From NCBI RefSeq assembly GCF_005144885.1, contig NZ_CP039690.1:1674001-1738000 (forward strand): a stretch of DNA of 64,000 nucleotides. The letters run 5' to 3'. The position numbers and the translations under genes are program-made. Under the pieces are notes generated by a model. It did not search any database and had not been told where the DNA came from. It saw only the letters and a list, made by a program, of their open reading frames with translations. The stretch's first letter is position 1; every line of letters begins with the position of its first letter. This stretch comes from Phreatobacter stygius. Lineage in GTDB: Bacteria; Pseudomonadota; Alphaproteobacteria; Rhizobiales; Phreatobacteraceae. Below, piece by piece: positions 40,618 to 50,028 of the stretch.

Positions 40618-41343
40618 TCAGTGCCCGGCGCCGAGATAGGCTTCGCGAACTCTGGGATCCCGCATCAGTTCGCGCCCGGATCCCGACATGCTGATGCGCC
40701 CGGTTTCGAGAACATAACCACGGTCTGCAATGGCCAGGGCGAGGTTCGCCATCTGCTCGACCAACAGGATCGTCATCCCGCTGTCGCGCAGACGGGCAAT
40801 CGCCCGGAAGATGTCCTTGATCACCAGCGGCGCCAAGCCGAGAGAGGGCTCGTCGAGCAGCAGCAGCCGCGGTCCCGCCATCAGCGCCCGGCCGATCGCG
40901 AGCATCTGCTGCTCGCCGCCCGACAGCGTGATCGCGACCTGGCTGCGCCGCTCGCCAAGCCGCGGGAAGAAGCGGAACTGCTCGTCGATCTCGCTGGCCA
41001 GGGCGGACGACGACAGCCGCCGCGCATAGGCGCCGAGCGCGAGATTGTCGATGACCGACTGGTTCGGGAAGACCTGCCGCCCTTCGGGCGATTGCGCGAT
41101 CCCCGCCTGCACGCGCTTGTGCGGGGGCATCGTGGTGATATCGGCGCCTTCGAAACGGATGCGGCCGGCTTTCAGCGGTATCAGGCCCGAAATCGCCTTG
41201 AGAAGCGTCGACTTGCCCGCGCCGTTGGCGCCGACAATGGCGACGACATCGCCGCGCCGGACCTGGATCGAAGCGCCGCTGACCGCTTCGATCGGGCCAT
41301 AGGACAGAGAGGCGTTGTCCAACTCCAACATCATGTCGCTCAT
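40618..41343 (-). CDS. livF: LivF-type ABC transporter ATP-binding protein
   Basis: A 241-aa ATPase of the branched-chain amino acid family. Walker A is GANGAGKS (about residues 39-46), signature LSGGEQQML (about 138-146), and Walker B LLLLDEPSLGLAP. RIRFEGADITTMPPHKRVQA and AQSPEGRQVFPNQSVIDNL are LivF-type. The ATG overlaps the LivMG stop (ATGA). It powers uptake with LivH and the LivMG fusion; in this family substrates range from amino acids to aromatic acids and urea. Confidence 0.92.
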   Translation of the reverse strand: MSDMMLELDNASLSYGPIEAVSGASIQVRRGDVVAIVGANGAGKSTLLKAISGLIPLKAGRIRFEGADITTMPPHKRVQAGIAQSPEGRQVFPNQSVIDNLALGAYARRLSSSALASEIDEQFRFFPRLGERRSQVAITLSGGEQQMLAIGRALMAGPRLLLLDEPSLGLAPLVIKDIFRAIARLRDSGMTILLVEQMANLALAIADRGYVLETGRISMSGSGRELMRDPRVREAYLGAGH

Positions 41344-43151
41344 GCCGGAACGCGCTCCGCCGGACGCGCCAGATCGGCGATCTCGTTGTCGTCGGCGCCA
41401 AGATAGGCTTCCACCACCCGGCGGTCGGCCTGCACCAGCGCCGGCTCGCCCTCGGCAATCTTCGCGCCATAGTCGAGCACCAGCACGTGGTCGGAAATGC
41501 GCATGACCAGATCCATATGATGTTCCACCAACAGGATGGTGAGCCCCTGATCGCGGATACGGAGCAGCAACTGGCCCAGTTCGGCCGTCTCCTGCGGGTT
41601 CAGCCCGGCCGCCGGCTCGTCGAGCAGCAGCAGAACCGGTTCGGTCGCCAGGGCGCGGGCCAGTTCCACCCGGCGCTGAAATCCGTAAGCGAGGCTGCCG
41701 GCGCGCATCCCGGCGACATCGGCCAGGTCGACGAAGCGAAGAATGTCGAACGCACGGGCCCGCGCCGCGGCCTCCTCCCGACCGCCCAGCCCGAACAGCG
41801 ACCGGAAGAAGCCGTTCTTCATGCGGCTATGGCTGCCGAGCAGCACGTTGTCGAGAACCGTCAATTCCTTGAACAGCCGCAGGTTCTGGAACGTGCGGGC
41901 GATGCCGAGCTCGCAGATCCTGTAAGTTGGCCGACGGCTGAGATCGTGGCCGAGGAAGGCGATGCTGCCTTGATCCTTGCGAACGATGCCCGACAGCATG
42001 TTGATCATTGTGCTCTTGCCGGCGCCGTTCGGGCCGATGAGCGCGTGGATATGGCCGGCCTTCAACGAGAAGGTGATGTCGCGAGCCGGCTTGATGCCGC
42101 CATACGACTTGCAGACGTTCTCGGCGGTCATCACCGTGGCGCCGACCGCCAGCTCGTTCTTGCGGACGGGCAGCGATGCGGCGCCGGCCGGGCCTGGAAC
42201 GGCCTTCCGGATCCCGGCGGCGGGCGCGAAAAGGCGATCCTTGAGGCTGGACAGCATGCCGGCTATCCCGCCCGGCATCGCATAGAGCGCGAAGAGGAGG
42301 AGCACGCCGTTGACCAGGTGCTCGATCCAGGTCCACCGCGCGAGCAGGCTCGACAGCAGGGTGAGGATGACCGCTCCGAGAAAGGGGCCGCCGAGCGAGC
42401 CGCTGCCGCCGAACAGCACCAGGAGCAGGATGAAGATCGACAGATGGAAGGTGACGAAGTCGGAATTGATATAGGCGTTCTGCTGGGCGACAAGCGCTCC
42501 GGCCAAACCGCAGGTCGCCGCTGCGATGACGAAGGCCAGCACCTTGTAGCGCACGACCGGAATGCCGACGGCGCTTGCGGCAACCTCATCGGCCTGGATC
42601 GAGCGGAAGGCCCGGCCGAAGCGGCCGACGAGAAGATTGCGAAGCAGCAGGTGCGTGATGAGACCGAGCGCGATGGTGAACCACACCCATTGCGACATGG
42701 TCAGCGCCTCGCCGCCGATGGTCGGCGGTTGCACGTCGTAGATGCCCATCGCACCGCCGAAGATCTCGGTCGCCTCGGTGACGAGCTTCTCGATCACGAC
42801 GCCGAAGGCCAGCGTCACCATCGCCAGGCTGGGCCCGCGGACCCGCAGCGACGGCACCGCGATGAGCACGCCGCAGAGCGCCGAGATGAGTGTGGCCAGC
42901 ACCAGGGCGACCCACCCGTTCATCCCGCCCGCCGTCGTCAGCAGCGCCGCCGAATAGGCGCCGGCCGCGAACAGTCCCGCCTGCCCCAGCGATTTCTGCC
43001 CGGCGTAGCCGAGCAGCACGTTCATACCCGAGGCGCAGATGAAATAGATGCCGATCGAGAACAGGATCCTGAGGTAGAAGTCGTTGGTCAGGAACGCGAC
43101 CAGCAGCGCGGCGCAGATCGCAATGACGACGGCGAAAGCGATGTCCTTCAT
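41340..43151 (-). CDS. LivM-LivG fusion: ABC permease joined to ATP-binding domain
   Basis: A 603-aa fusion. Residues about 1-310 are a LivM-type permease with 8-9 membrane spans (ICASGMNVLLGYAGQKSLGQ; RVRGPSLAMVTLAFGVVIEK; SDFVTFHLSIFILLLVLFGG). A linker at about 310-345 leads to a LivG-type ATPase: Walker A GPNGAGKS, signature SLAYGFQRRVELARAL, Walker B LLLLDEPAAGLNP, and ILLVEHHMDLVMRISDHVLV. The fusion also occurs in some other proteobacteria. The start at 43151, four bases after the livH stop with AAGG upstream, is preferred over the in-frame upstream ATG at 43184. Confidence 0.92.
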   Translation of the reverse strand: MKDIAFAVVIAICAALLVAFLTNDFYLRILFSIGIYFICASGMNVLLGYAGQKSLGQAGLFAAGAYSAALLTTAGGMNGWVALVLATLISALCGVLIAVPSLRVRGPSLAMVTLAFGVVIEKLVTEATEIFGGAMGIYDVQPPTIGGEALTMSQWVWFTIALGLITHLLLRNLLVGRFGRAFRSIQADEVAASAVGIPVVRYKVLAFVIAAATCGLAGALVAQQNAYINSDFVTFHLSIFILLLVLFGGSGSLGGPFLGAVILTLLSSLLARWTWIEHLVNGVLLLFALYAMPGGIAGMLSSLKDRLFAPAAGIRKAVPGPAGAASLPVRKNELAVGATVMTAENVCKSYGGIKPARDITFSLKAGHIHALIGPNGAGKSTMINMLSGIVRKDQGSIAFLGHDLSRRPTYRICELGIARTFQNLRLFKELTVLDNVLLGSHSRMKNGFFRSLFGLGGREEAAARARAFDILRFVDLADVAGMRAGSLAYGFQRRVELARALATEPVLLLLDEPAAGLNPQETAELGQLLLRIRDQGLTILLVEHHMDLVMRISDHVLVLDYGAKIAEGEPALVQADRRVVEAYLGADDNEIADLARPAERVPA

Positions 43152-43155
43152 GACG

Positions 43156-44088
43156 TCATACCTTGTCGAGGGACTGGGCGCCAAACAGGCCGTTCGGCTT
43201 CACCGCGAGCACCAGAATGATCAGCACGAAAATCACGATCTCGCGCCATTGGGCATTCCAGAGGGCGACGCCGGACTCGAGCAGCCCCAGCATGAAGCCG
43301 CCGAGGATGCAGCCGCGCGGATTGTCAAGACCGCCGACAATCGCCCCGGAGAAGGCCTTGAGCGCGATCCCAAGGCCGAGGAACAGCGAGGCGGATGCGA
43401 TCGGCGCGGCCAGGAGACCGGCAAGCCCGGCGAGTGCCGCGGAGAGCGCGAAGGCGCCGATCATCATGCTGGAGACGTCGATCCCCATCAGTGCCGCCGC
43501 CTGCGGATTGGCGGCAACCGCGCGCATGCCCTTGCCGACGCGGGTGCGGTGCATCAGCAAGTCCAGCCCGGCCATGAGGGCCAGCGCGACGACGAGGATG
43601 AGGATCTCTTGCGGCCGAACACCGGTTCCCGCGATGCGGATGACGTCGTCGCCGAGCGGCGACGGCAGGTTGACCGGCGCCGGTCCCCAGATGGCGAGGC
43701 CGATGCTCTGGAGGATGATGCCGAAGCCGATCGTGCTCATGACCCAGTTCATTCCGGTCTTGCCGGCGAAGGGCCGAACGGCGAGGACGAACAGCAGGAT
43801 CCCGAGAACGCCGAACAGCAAGGTCACGACGACGGCGGCAACCGGATAGGTAAGGCCGTTCGACGTCGATGGCGGCAGCGAGCTGAAGGATATGGCCTCG
43901 CCGGCCGTCGTCGCGATGACATAGAGCACCGTCACCCCCAGAAAGGCTCCGATGCCGACAAACTCGCCCTGGCCGAAGTTCAGCGAATTCGTCGTGGTGA
44001 AGGTAATGCTGAAACTGAGCGCGATCAGGGCATAGACGCCGCCGATCGCCAGCCCGCTGACGAGGGCTTGCAACAGTGTAGAAGTCAT
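43156..44088 (-). CDS. livH: LivH-type ABC transporter permease
   Basis: A 310-aa inner-membrane permease. It opens LLQALVSGLAIGGVYALIAL with SITFTTTNSLNFGQGEFVGI. A further span pattern includes TRVGKGMRAVAANPQAAALM (the cytoplasmic coupling loop) and GGLDNPRGCILGGFMLGLLE. ATG 44088 follows GGGAGG by 10 bases; the in-frame ATG at 44115 has no ribosome binding site. A 153-bp gap separates it from the binding-protein gene, which may allow different expression of that subunit. Confidence 0.92.
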   Translation of the reverse strand: MTSTLLQALVSGLAIGGVYALIALSFSITFTTTNSLNFGQGEFVGIGAFLGVTVLYVIATTAGEAISFSSLPPSTSNGLTYPVAAVVVTLLFGVLGILLFVLAVRPFAGKTGMNWVMSTIGFGIILQSIGLAIWGPAPVNLPSPLGDDVIRIAGTGVRPQEILILVVALALMAGLDLLMHRTRVGKGMRAVAANPQAAALMGIDVSSMMIGAFALSAALAGLAGLLAAPIASASLFLGLGIALKAFSGAIVGGLDNPRGCILGGFMLGLLESGVALWNAQWREIVIFVLIILVLAVKPNGLFGAQSLDKV

Positions 44089-44241
44089 TGGCGTCACGCC
44101 TCCCACGCAATGCAAAGCCGCCCGGCGAACCGGGTGAGGCTCCGACCGCGAAATCCTTGATGTCGGTGAACGGGCCGGCGGCTGCGGCCCCAGGAACTCA
44201 GCGGCACCCGGTCGGTTGCCTGCAGGCCGCCTGCCCGACCG

Positions 44242-45465
44242 TCAGCCCTTGAAGTCTTCCGGCTTCAGCGACGCCACCACCGCGTCCGTATAGGCCGCGA
44301 GTTTGCCGCCCCGCCAGCAGGTCCATTTCTGGTCGGCCGGACCGAGCGCCTCGTGCCGCTCGCGCGTGAACGACGGGTGATAGGTCTTGGCAATGCCTTC
44401 GTAAGGTTTCTTCGGGTTCTCGAGCGCCTCGCGGAGGCCCGACCCTTCGGTCGACCCTGCCTGTGCGATCGCGATGGCGACCAGTTGGGCCGCGTCATAG
44501 GCATGGACTGCGAAGGCAAAGGACGAGGCATTGTCGAGCTTCGGCAGCATCCGGTCGAAGAAGGCCTGCTGGTGCGGCGTGCGATCCTCCGACACCGTCT
44601 GCAGGAAGATCGGTTTCTCGGCCAGGACCGGGCCCGCGGTATTCACGAAACTGAGGTTGAGGGCCGCCCAACTGGTCAGGATCGTCGGGAAATAGCCGAT
44701 CTTGTCCATGCTGCGCAGAAGCTGGCCGGTCGGCGTGCCTTGCGCCCAGATCAAAACGGTGTCCACCCCGGCGTCACGCAGCTTGCTGAGTTGTGAGGTC
44801 ATGTCGGTGTCGGCGACGCCGAACTTCCCGCTCGCGGCCGGCCTGATGCCCTGCGCTTCCGCGACCTCCTCGAGGTCCTTGAGCCCGGCTTGACCATAAC
44901 CCGTGGTCTCGGTCAGGAAGCCGATGACCTTGGTCGTGGGGTTCTTGCGGGCATAGGTGGTCAGCGCCACGACCTGAAAGCGGTCGACGCTGCCGACACG
45001 GAACATATAGTTGTCGGCCGACGGGCTGGTCGGCTTGGTGATGTCCGTCGCGGACGCCAGGCAGCCGACGACCGGGATCTTCTTGCGATTGGGGATATGC
45101 TTCCAGGCAAGGGCATTGCCGGAATTGGTCGGGCCGAACACCGCCACCACGCGTTCGTTGTCGATCAGCTCGCTCATGTTGTGGATCGACTTGGGCGGCT
45201 GCGAAAGGTCGTCGCGAACCACCAGGGTCAGCTTCCGGCCGAGTACGCCGCCCTTGGCGTTCAGATCGTCGAGCGCCGCCTGGATTCCGACGATGGCCGC
45301 GCGGCCCGACTGGGCGGAAGGCGATGCTGAAAGGTCGCCGTTGAAGCCGACCTTGATGTCATCCGCCGCCCATGACGGGCGGACCATATCGACGAAGGGC
45401 GCTGTCGCGCCGATGGCGACCGCACCACGCAGAAAGCGTCTCCGCGCCTTTGAAAAATTGTTCAT
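44242..45465 (-). CDS. LivK-type periplasmic substrate-binding protein
   Basis: A 407-aa receptor of the branched-chain amino acid/aromatic acid type. A Tat-type signal (ARRRFLRGAVAIGATAPFVD) is followed by IKVGFNGDLSASPSAQSGRA, VVAVFGPTNSGNALAWKHIP, and a second lobe with KVIGFLTETTGYGQAGLKDL. The ATG at 45465 has GGGAGG six bases upstream. It heads the liv operon. Given the ring-processing enzymes across the intergenic region, an aromatic or alicyclic ligand is more likely than an amino acid, but this is inference. Confidence 0.88.
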   Translation of the reverse strand: MNNFSKARRRFLRGAVAIGATAPFVDMVRPSWAADDIKVGFNGDLSASPSAQSGRAAIVGIQAALDDLNAKGGVLGRKLTLVVRDDLSQPPKSIHNMSELIDNERVVAVFGPTNSGNALAWKHIPNRKKIPVVGCLASATDITKPTSPSADNYMFRVGSVDRFQVVALTTYARKNPTTKVIGFLTETTGYGQAGLKDLEEVAEAQGIRPAASGKFGVADTDMTSQLSKLRDAGVDTVLIWAQGTPTGQLLRSMDKIGYFPTILTSWAALNLSFVNTAGPVLAEKPIFLQTVSEDRTPHQQAFFDRMLPKLDNASSFAFAVHAYDAAQLVAIAIAQAGSTEGSGLREALENPKKPYEGIAKTYHPSFTRERHEALGPADQKWTCWRGGKLAAYTDAVVASLKPEDFKG

Positions 45466-45857
45466 TTTTTCCTCCCTATGGCCCGCGCAGGCCGTCGCGA
45501 TGCTGTGCACCACAGAACACGACAGGCCTCAGCGCGGCTCCTCCAGCCGTCGTCGTGCCGGCGGCATGTTTGGCATTCTCGGCTCACCGGCAGACCATCT
45601 GTGAATTAGCTCACCGCGAAACGTTTAGCAACAGATGAATTGCCGCAAATTTGCCTATTGTGAATCGACTCGTTAAATGCGATCACCGTGAGCAGGCAGC
45701 CGGGTCGGTCGCCAAGCCACCTCACGGACCCGTCGAGGAGGAACGCTGCGATGCGGAAACGTAGGAACGTCGCCGCATTTGCGACCACCTGCGCCGTCCG
45801 GCGGAGCCAGCCGTCTTCGTCCCTGAGAAAATCGATGTCCTTGAGCGGAGTTTCCTC
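45466..45857. promoter_or_regulatory. divergent promoter region between liv operon and catabolic operon
   Basis: A 392-bp region with an AT-rich core at 45600-45680. A candidate plus-strand promoter is TTGCCT (45651-45656), 16 bp, TTAAAT (45673-45678). GCTCACCG occurs twice, near 45580 and 45610. The GTG of the next gene has GGAG upstream. The half nearer to 45857 shows nothing clear. Confidence 0.45.
45645..45664. promoter_or_regulatory. candidate operator shared with 51526-51549
   Basis: The 10-bp palindrome GCAAATTTGC (45645-45654) is continued by CCTATTGTGAA. AAATTTGCCTATTGTGAA matches 14 of 18 bases of AAATTCGCCTATAACGAA upstream of the SDR gene. It could be the site of the IclR regulator at 53095-53910. 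Confidence 0.4.
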
Positions 45858-47075
45858 GTGACGACCGATTCCACCAGAAGCGCGGATGTCCCCGCGTTGT
45901 TCTCCCCCCTCGCATTGCGCGATCTGGTCCTGCCCAACCGCATCGTCATTTCACCCATGTGCCAGCACGCCGCGGACGACGGCCGCGCCAGCGACTGGCA
46001 CCTGGTGCATCTGGGCAAGTTCGCGTTCGGCGGGGCCGGCCTGATCTTTACCGAGAGCACGGCGGTGTCGCCGCATGGCCGGGTCGGGATCAACGACCTC
46101 GGCCTGTGGAAGGACGATCAAGTGGCGCCGCTCGCCAGGGTGGTCGATTTCATTCATGCGCAGTCAGGACTGGTCGGCGTCCAGCTCGCCCATACCGGGC
46201 GCAAGACCGGCAGCTTCCCCGTCTGGGAGGGTGGCCAGCCGTTCACGGCGGCGGACCTCGACCGTTTCGCCGGCGCGGAGGGCTGGCGCCGCATCGGACC
46301 GAGCGCGGTCTCCGCCGGTCCCACCTGGACCGTGCCCGAAGAGCTCGACCGCGCCGGCATGGAAGAGGTCGCCCAGCAGTTTGAGACGGCCACCTGCCGG
46401 GCGCTGGCCGCAGGTTTCGACGCGGTCGAGCTGCACTTCGCGCACGGCTATCTGATCCCGACCTTTCTCTCGCGGCTGGCCAATCGTCGCACCGACGCGT
46501 TCGGTGGTCCGATCGAGAACCGGATGCGCTATCCGCTCGAGATCGCCAGCCGGGTCCGCGCTGCCTGGCCGGCGGAACGGCCGCTCTTCTGCCGGATCTC
46601 GGCCGTGGACGGTGCGGTCGACAGCTGGGACCTCGAGGATTCGATCATCTTCGCCCGTGAGCTGAAGGCGGTTGGCGTCGATGTCGTCGACGTCTCCTCC
46701 GGCGGCCTGTCCGAGGAGATCAGCCGGATGAACGTGCCGCGCGGGTTGGGTTTCCAGCTGGGATTTGCCGAAACCATCCGTCGCGAGGCGCAGGTTTTGA
46801 CCCAGGCGGTCGGCATGATCGTCGACGGGCCGCAGGCCGAAGAGGCGTTGCGTTCCGGAGCCGCCGATCTTGTCGCCATCGGCCGCGCCGCGCTCGAGGA
46901 CCCCTATTGGCCGCGTCGTGCGGCCGAGCAGCTCGGGTTCGGGGCGGACTATTCCACCTGGCCGGTTCGCCACGGCGCCTGGCTCGCCAAGCGCGAGCAG
47001 AGCCTCGGCGACACACTGCGAGAACGCAAGGACCTGCTGTCGGCGACGCGCCGCAGCCTTGGCATTCGGAACTGA
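45858..47075 (+). CDS. old yellow enzyme family NADH:flavin oxidoreductase
   Basis: A 405-aa FMN-dependent TIM barrel of the YqjM-like (class III) group. RIVISPMCQHAADDG holds the redox-tuning Cys; the usual next Tyr (CQY/CMY) is His here. LVGVQLAHTGRK, VELHFAHGYLIPTFLSRLAN with the His pair, and RRTDAFGGPIENRMRYPLEI are present. LVAIGRAALEDPYWPRRAA closes the barrel. Family members reduce activated C=C bonds of enones or remove oxygen functions. GTG start with GGAG upstream. First gene of a plus-strand catabolic run, 12 bp before the flavoprotein. Confidence 0.9.
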   Translation: MTTDSTRSADVPALFSPLALRDLVLPNRIVISPMCQHAADDGRASDWHLVHLGKFAFGGAGLIFTESTAVSPHGRVGINDLGLWKDDQVAPLARVVDFIHAQSGLVGVQLAHTGRKTGSFPVWEGGQPFTAADLDRFAGAEGWRRIGPSAVSAGPTWTVPEELDRAGMEEVAQQFETATCRALAAGFDAVELHFAHGYLIPTFLSRLANRRTDAFGGPIENRMRYPLEIASRVRAAWPAERPLFCRISAVDGAVDSWDLEDSIIFARELKAVGVDVVDVSSGGLSEEISRMNVPRGLGFQLGFAETIRREAQVLTQAVGMIVDGPQAEEALRSGAADLVAIGRAALEDPYWPRRAAEQLGFGADYSTWPVRHGAWLAKREQSLGDTLRERKDLLSATRRSLGIRN

Positions 47076-47087
47076 GGGTCGCGCGAT

Positions 47088-48845
47088 ATGACGCACAATT
47101 TCGACTGCGACGTGCTGGTTGTGGGGTCGGGCGCCGGTGGCTTTGCTGCGGCGGTCACCGCCGCAGCCGAGGGCCTGAAGGTAATCCTCGCCGAGAAAGA
47201 TCACTGGGTCGGCGGCACAACCGCCTTCTCAGGCGGCTTCATGTGGGTACCGAACAATCCGGTGTCCCGCCGCGACGGCATGGAGGACACGGTCGAGTCC
47301 GCGCGCACCTATCTGCAGAACGAGGCCGGCAATCACTTCAACCCCGACTGCGTCGACGCGTTCCTGCGCACTGGCCCGGAGGCGATCAGCTTCTTCGACA
47401 CCAGGACGGCCGTGACATTCGAACCGGCCTCGGCCTTTTCCGACTATCATCCGACCGTGCCGGGCGGGCGGACGGGTGGCCGGTCGATCAAGGCACAGCC
47501 CTTTCGTGGCGAGGAACTGGGGAAGGAGCTCAAACGCCTGCGCCCGCCCTTGCCCGAGCTGACCTTCGTCGGGCTGATGATCGGCTCCGGCCCGGAACTG
47601 AAGCATTTCTTCAACGCGACGCGCTCGCTCAAATCCGCCGTCTATGTCGCAAAGCGGCTGGTCGCCCATGCCGGCGACCTCGCGCGGCATGGGCGCGGCA
47701 TGCTGCTGACCAACGGCAATGCGCTGGCGGGGCGCCTGTTCCGCAGCGCGCTCGACCTCGGTGTCGATGTCTGGACCGATGCGCCGGTCTCGCGGCTGCT
47801 CGTCGAGGCTGGCGCCGTCCGCGGCGCGGAGGTGACGAAGACCGGCCAGACGGTGACGGTGCGCGCCCGCTACGGCGTGGTTCTGGCCGCCGGTGGTTTC
47901 CCGCAGGACGCTGCGCGGCGCCGCGCCATGTTCCCGCACGACGCCGACAACAAGGGGCACTTCTCGCCCGCGCCTGCATCCAACACCGGTGACGGCCTGC
48001 GCCTCGGCGAGGCGGTCGGCGCCAAGGTCGAAGACAGCTATCCGAACGCCGCGGCCTGGGTGCCGGTTTCGCGGGTGCCGCGCGCTGACGGAAGCTTCGG
48101 CGTGTTCCCACATTTCATCGACCGCGCCAAGCCTGGGCTGATCGCGGTGCTTTCGAACGGCAAGCGCTTCGTCAACGAAGCCAATTCCTACCACGATTTC
48201 GTGCAGGCGCTGTTCGCCGCTCGTGGCGCGGGCGCCAAGGGTCCGGCGCGGGCGTTCCTCATCGTCGACAAGCCGTTCCTGAAGCGCTTCGGCCTCGGCT
48301 TCGTCAAACCCTTCCCGGTCCCGGTCGGTCCGAACATCCGTTCCGGCTATCTCAAGGCCGGCAAGACCATTGCCGAACTGGCGCGTGACGCCAAGATCGA
48401 CGCGGCGGGCCTGGAGGCGACCATCGCCACCTGGAACCGCGACGTCGCCTCGGGCGAGGACCGCGCCTTCGGCAAGGGATCGACCGCCTACAACCGGTTC
48501 AACGGCGATCCCGATTTCCAGCCGAACCCCTGCCTCGCGCCGATCGCCACCGGGCCGTTCTACGCGGTCGAAGTGGTCGTCGGCGATCTTGGAACCTTCG
48601 CCGGGCTCCGGGCCAACGGCAATGCCCAGGTCCTCGACCCGGAGGGCCGGCCGATAGCCGGGCTCTATGCCGCCGGCAACGACATGGCCAGCATCATGGG
48701 CGGCAACTATCCGGGCGGGGGCATCACCCTCGGGCCGGCCCTGACCTTTGGCTATATCGCCGGCAGGCACCTGGCTGCCGCGCGTGGCGGCGCCCTGGCA
48801 CGCGCAGCGACCGATGGACACCACTCCGTCACCGGCCCTGCCTGA
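47088..48845 (+). CDS. FAD-dependent dehydrogenase (3-ketosteroid-1-dehydrogenase/fumarate reductase flavoprotein family)
   Basis: A 585-aa flavoprotein with the N-terminal dinucleotide site CDVLVVGSGAGGFAAAVTAA. WVGGTTAFSGGFMWVPNNPV is a segment typical of 3-ketosteroid dehydrogenase-like proteins. A covering domain follows, and the C-terminal GLYAAGNDMASIMGGNYPGG and GITLGPALTFGYIAGRHLA bind FAD. Such enzymes desaturate a ring ketone next to the carbonyl. With the old yellow enzyme homologue it could interconvert enone and ketone in a cyclic substrate. No membrane segment or signal. Confidence 0.85.
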   Translation: MTHNFDCDVLVVGSGAGGFAAAVTAAAEGLKVILAEKDHWVGGTTAFSGGFMWVPNNPVSRRDGMEDTVESARTYLQNEAGNHFNPDCVDAFLRTGPEAISFFDTRTAVTFEPASAFSDYHPTVPGGRTGGRSIKAQPFRGEELGKELKRLRPPLPELTFVGLMIGSGPELKHFFNATRSLKSAVYVAKRLVAHAGDLARHGRGMLLTNGNALAGRLFRSALDLGVDVWTDAPVSRLLVEAGAVRGAEVTKTGQTVTVRARYGVVLAAGGFPQDAARRRAMFPHDADNKGHFSPAPASNTGDGLRLGEAVGAKVEDSYPNAAAWVPVSRVPRADGSFGVFPHFIDRAKPGLIAVLSNGKRFVNEANSYHDFVQALFAARGAGAKGPARAFLIVDKPFLKRFGLGFVKPFPVPVGPNIRSGYLKAGKTIAELARDAKIDAAGLEATIATWNRDVASGEDRAFGKGSTAYNRFNGDPDFQPNPCLAPIATGPFYAVEVVVGDLGTFAGLRANGNAQVLDPEGRPIAGLYAAGNDMASIMGGNYPGGGITLGPALTFGYIAGRHLAAARGGALARAATDGHHSVTGPA

Positions 48846-48897
48846 CGCCGGCGGCCGGCGGCCGGCAACCAGCACCCCGAGTTTTCAAGGAAATGAT

Positions 48898-49851
48898 ATG
48901 AACAAGCCCAGCTTTGCCTCGACCGCCGATACGACGCAACGGACAATCGCCTTCGACGAGATCGGCCCGGGCCTCTACGCCTTCACCGCGGAGGGTGATC
49001 CGAACACTGGCGTCGTCATCGGCCGGGACAGCGTCATGGTCATCGATGCCCAGGCAACGCCGGTGATGGCAAAGACCGTCATCGAGAAGATACGGACGGT
49101 TACCGACAAACCGATCAAGCACGTCGTGCTCAGCCACTACCACGCGGTGCGCGTGCTGGGCGCCTCCGGCTTCGGCGCTTCGGAGGTCATCGCCTCGAAG
49201 GCGACACGCGAACTGATCGTCGAGCGCGGGCAGGAAGACTGGGACAGCGAGCTCGGTCGGTTCCCGCGCCTGTTCCAGGCGGCCGAGACGGTGCCCGGCC
49301 TGACCTGGCCGACGGTCACCTTCCAGGATCGCATGTCGGTGTGGCTCGGTGACCGTGAGGTCCGGCTGATGCATCTCGGGCGCGGCCATTCCGCTGGCGA
49401 CATCGTCGCCTATGTGCCGGACGCCGACGTGATCTTCTCGGGCGATCTCGTCGAATACCGTTCGGCCTGCTACTGCGGCGACGCGCATTTCACGGACTGG
49501 CCGGTCACGCTGGATCGCATCGCCGAACTGCAGCCCCGTGCCATCGTTCCCGGCCGCGGCAGCGCAGTAGTCGGCGAGGACAAGGTGCGGGCAGCGTTTG
49601 CCAGCACCCGCGATTTCCTGACGACGCTCTACGGTTCGGTGTCGAAGAGTGCGGCGCGCGGCCTCAGCCTTAAGCAGAGCTTCGACGCATGCCGGGCAGT
49701 CATGGATCCGAAGTTCGCCGACTACGCGATCTACGAGCATTGCATGCCCTTCAACGTCGCCCGCGCCTATGACGAGGCACGCGGCATCGACCGGCCGCGC
49801 ATCTGGACGGCCGAGCGAGACCGCAGCATGTGGGCGGACCTGCAGGGCTGA
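48898..49851 (+). CDS. metallo-beta-lactamase-fold protein with altered metal motif
   Basis: A 317-aa protein. ATG 48898 follows AAGGA by 6 bases. The beta-lactamase fold signature is DPNTGVVIGRDSVMVIDAQA, then HVVLSHYHAVRVLGASGFGA, where the standard His-x-His-x-Asp-His reads His-Tyr-His-Ala-Val-Arg. The second-site Asp and His are therefore absent. MHLGRGHSAGDIVAYVPDAD supplies the next His, and VIFSGDLVEYRS the bridging Asp. A C-terminal helical part ends FNVARAYDEARGIDRP. A mononuclear hydrolase is possible. Its role in this operon is unknown, perhaps ester or lactone hydrolysis. Confidence 0.8.
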   Translation: MNKPSFASTADTTQRTIAFDEIGPGLYAFTAEGDPNTGVVIGRDSVMVIDAQATPVMAKTVIEKIRTVTDKPIKHVVLSHYHAVRVLGASGFGASEVIASKATRELIVERGQEDWDSELGRFPRLFQAAETVPGLTWPTVTFQDRMSVWLGDREVRLMHLGRGHSAGDIVAYVPDADVIFSGDLVEYRSACYCGDAHFTDWPVTLDRIAELQPRAIVPGRGSAVVGEDKVRAAFASTRDFLTTLYGSVSKSAARGLSLKQSFDACRAVMDPKFADYAIYEHCMPFNVARAYDEARGIDRPRIWTAERDRSMWADLQG

Positions 49852-50028
49852 TCGGCGAGCAAATTGGTCGTGCCCGGGCGCTTGCGCTGCTGTCGATCCG
49901 GCGGATCGTCGAAACCCGGCCTGGCGGGCAGCGCTGGCCGCTGCACAACCGGACGGTGATTTTGCGCCGCTGAGAAACTCAACGTCGCCGCGGGTTTCGA
50001 CCGCGCTGTCTGCCAATGGAGAAATACC

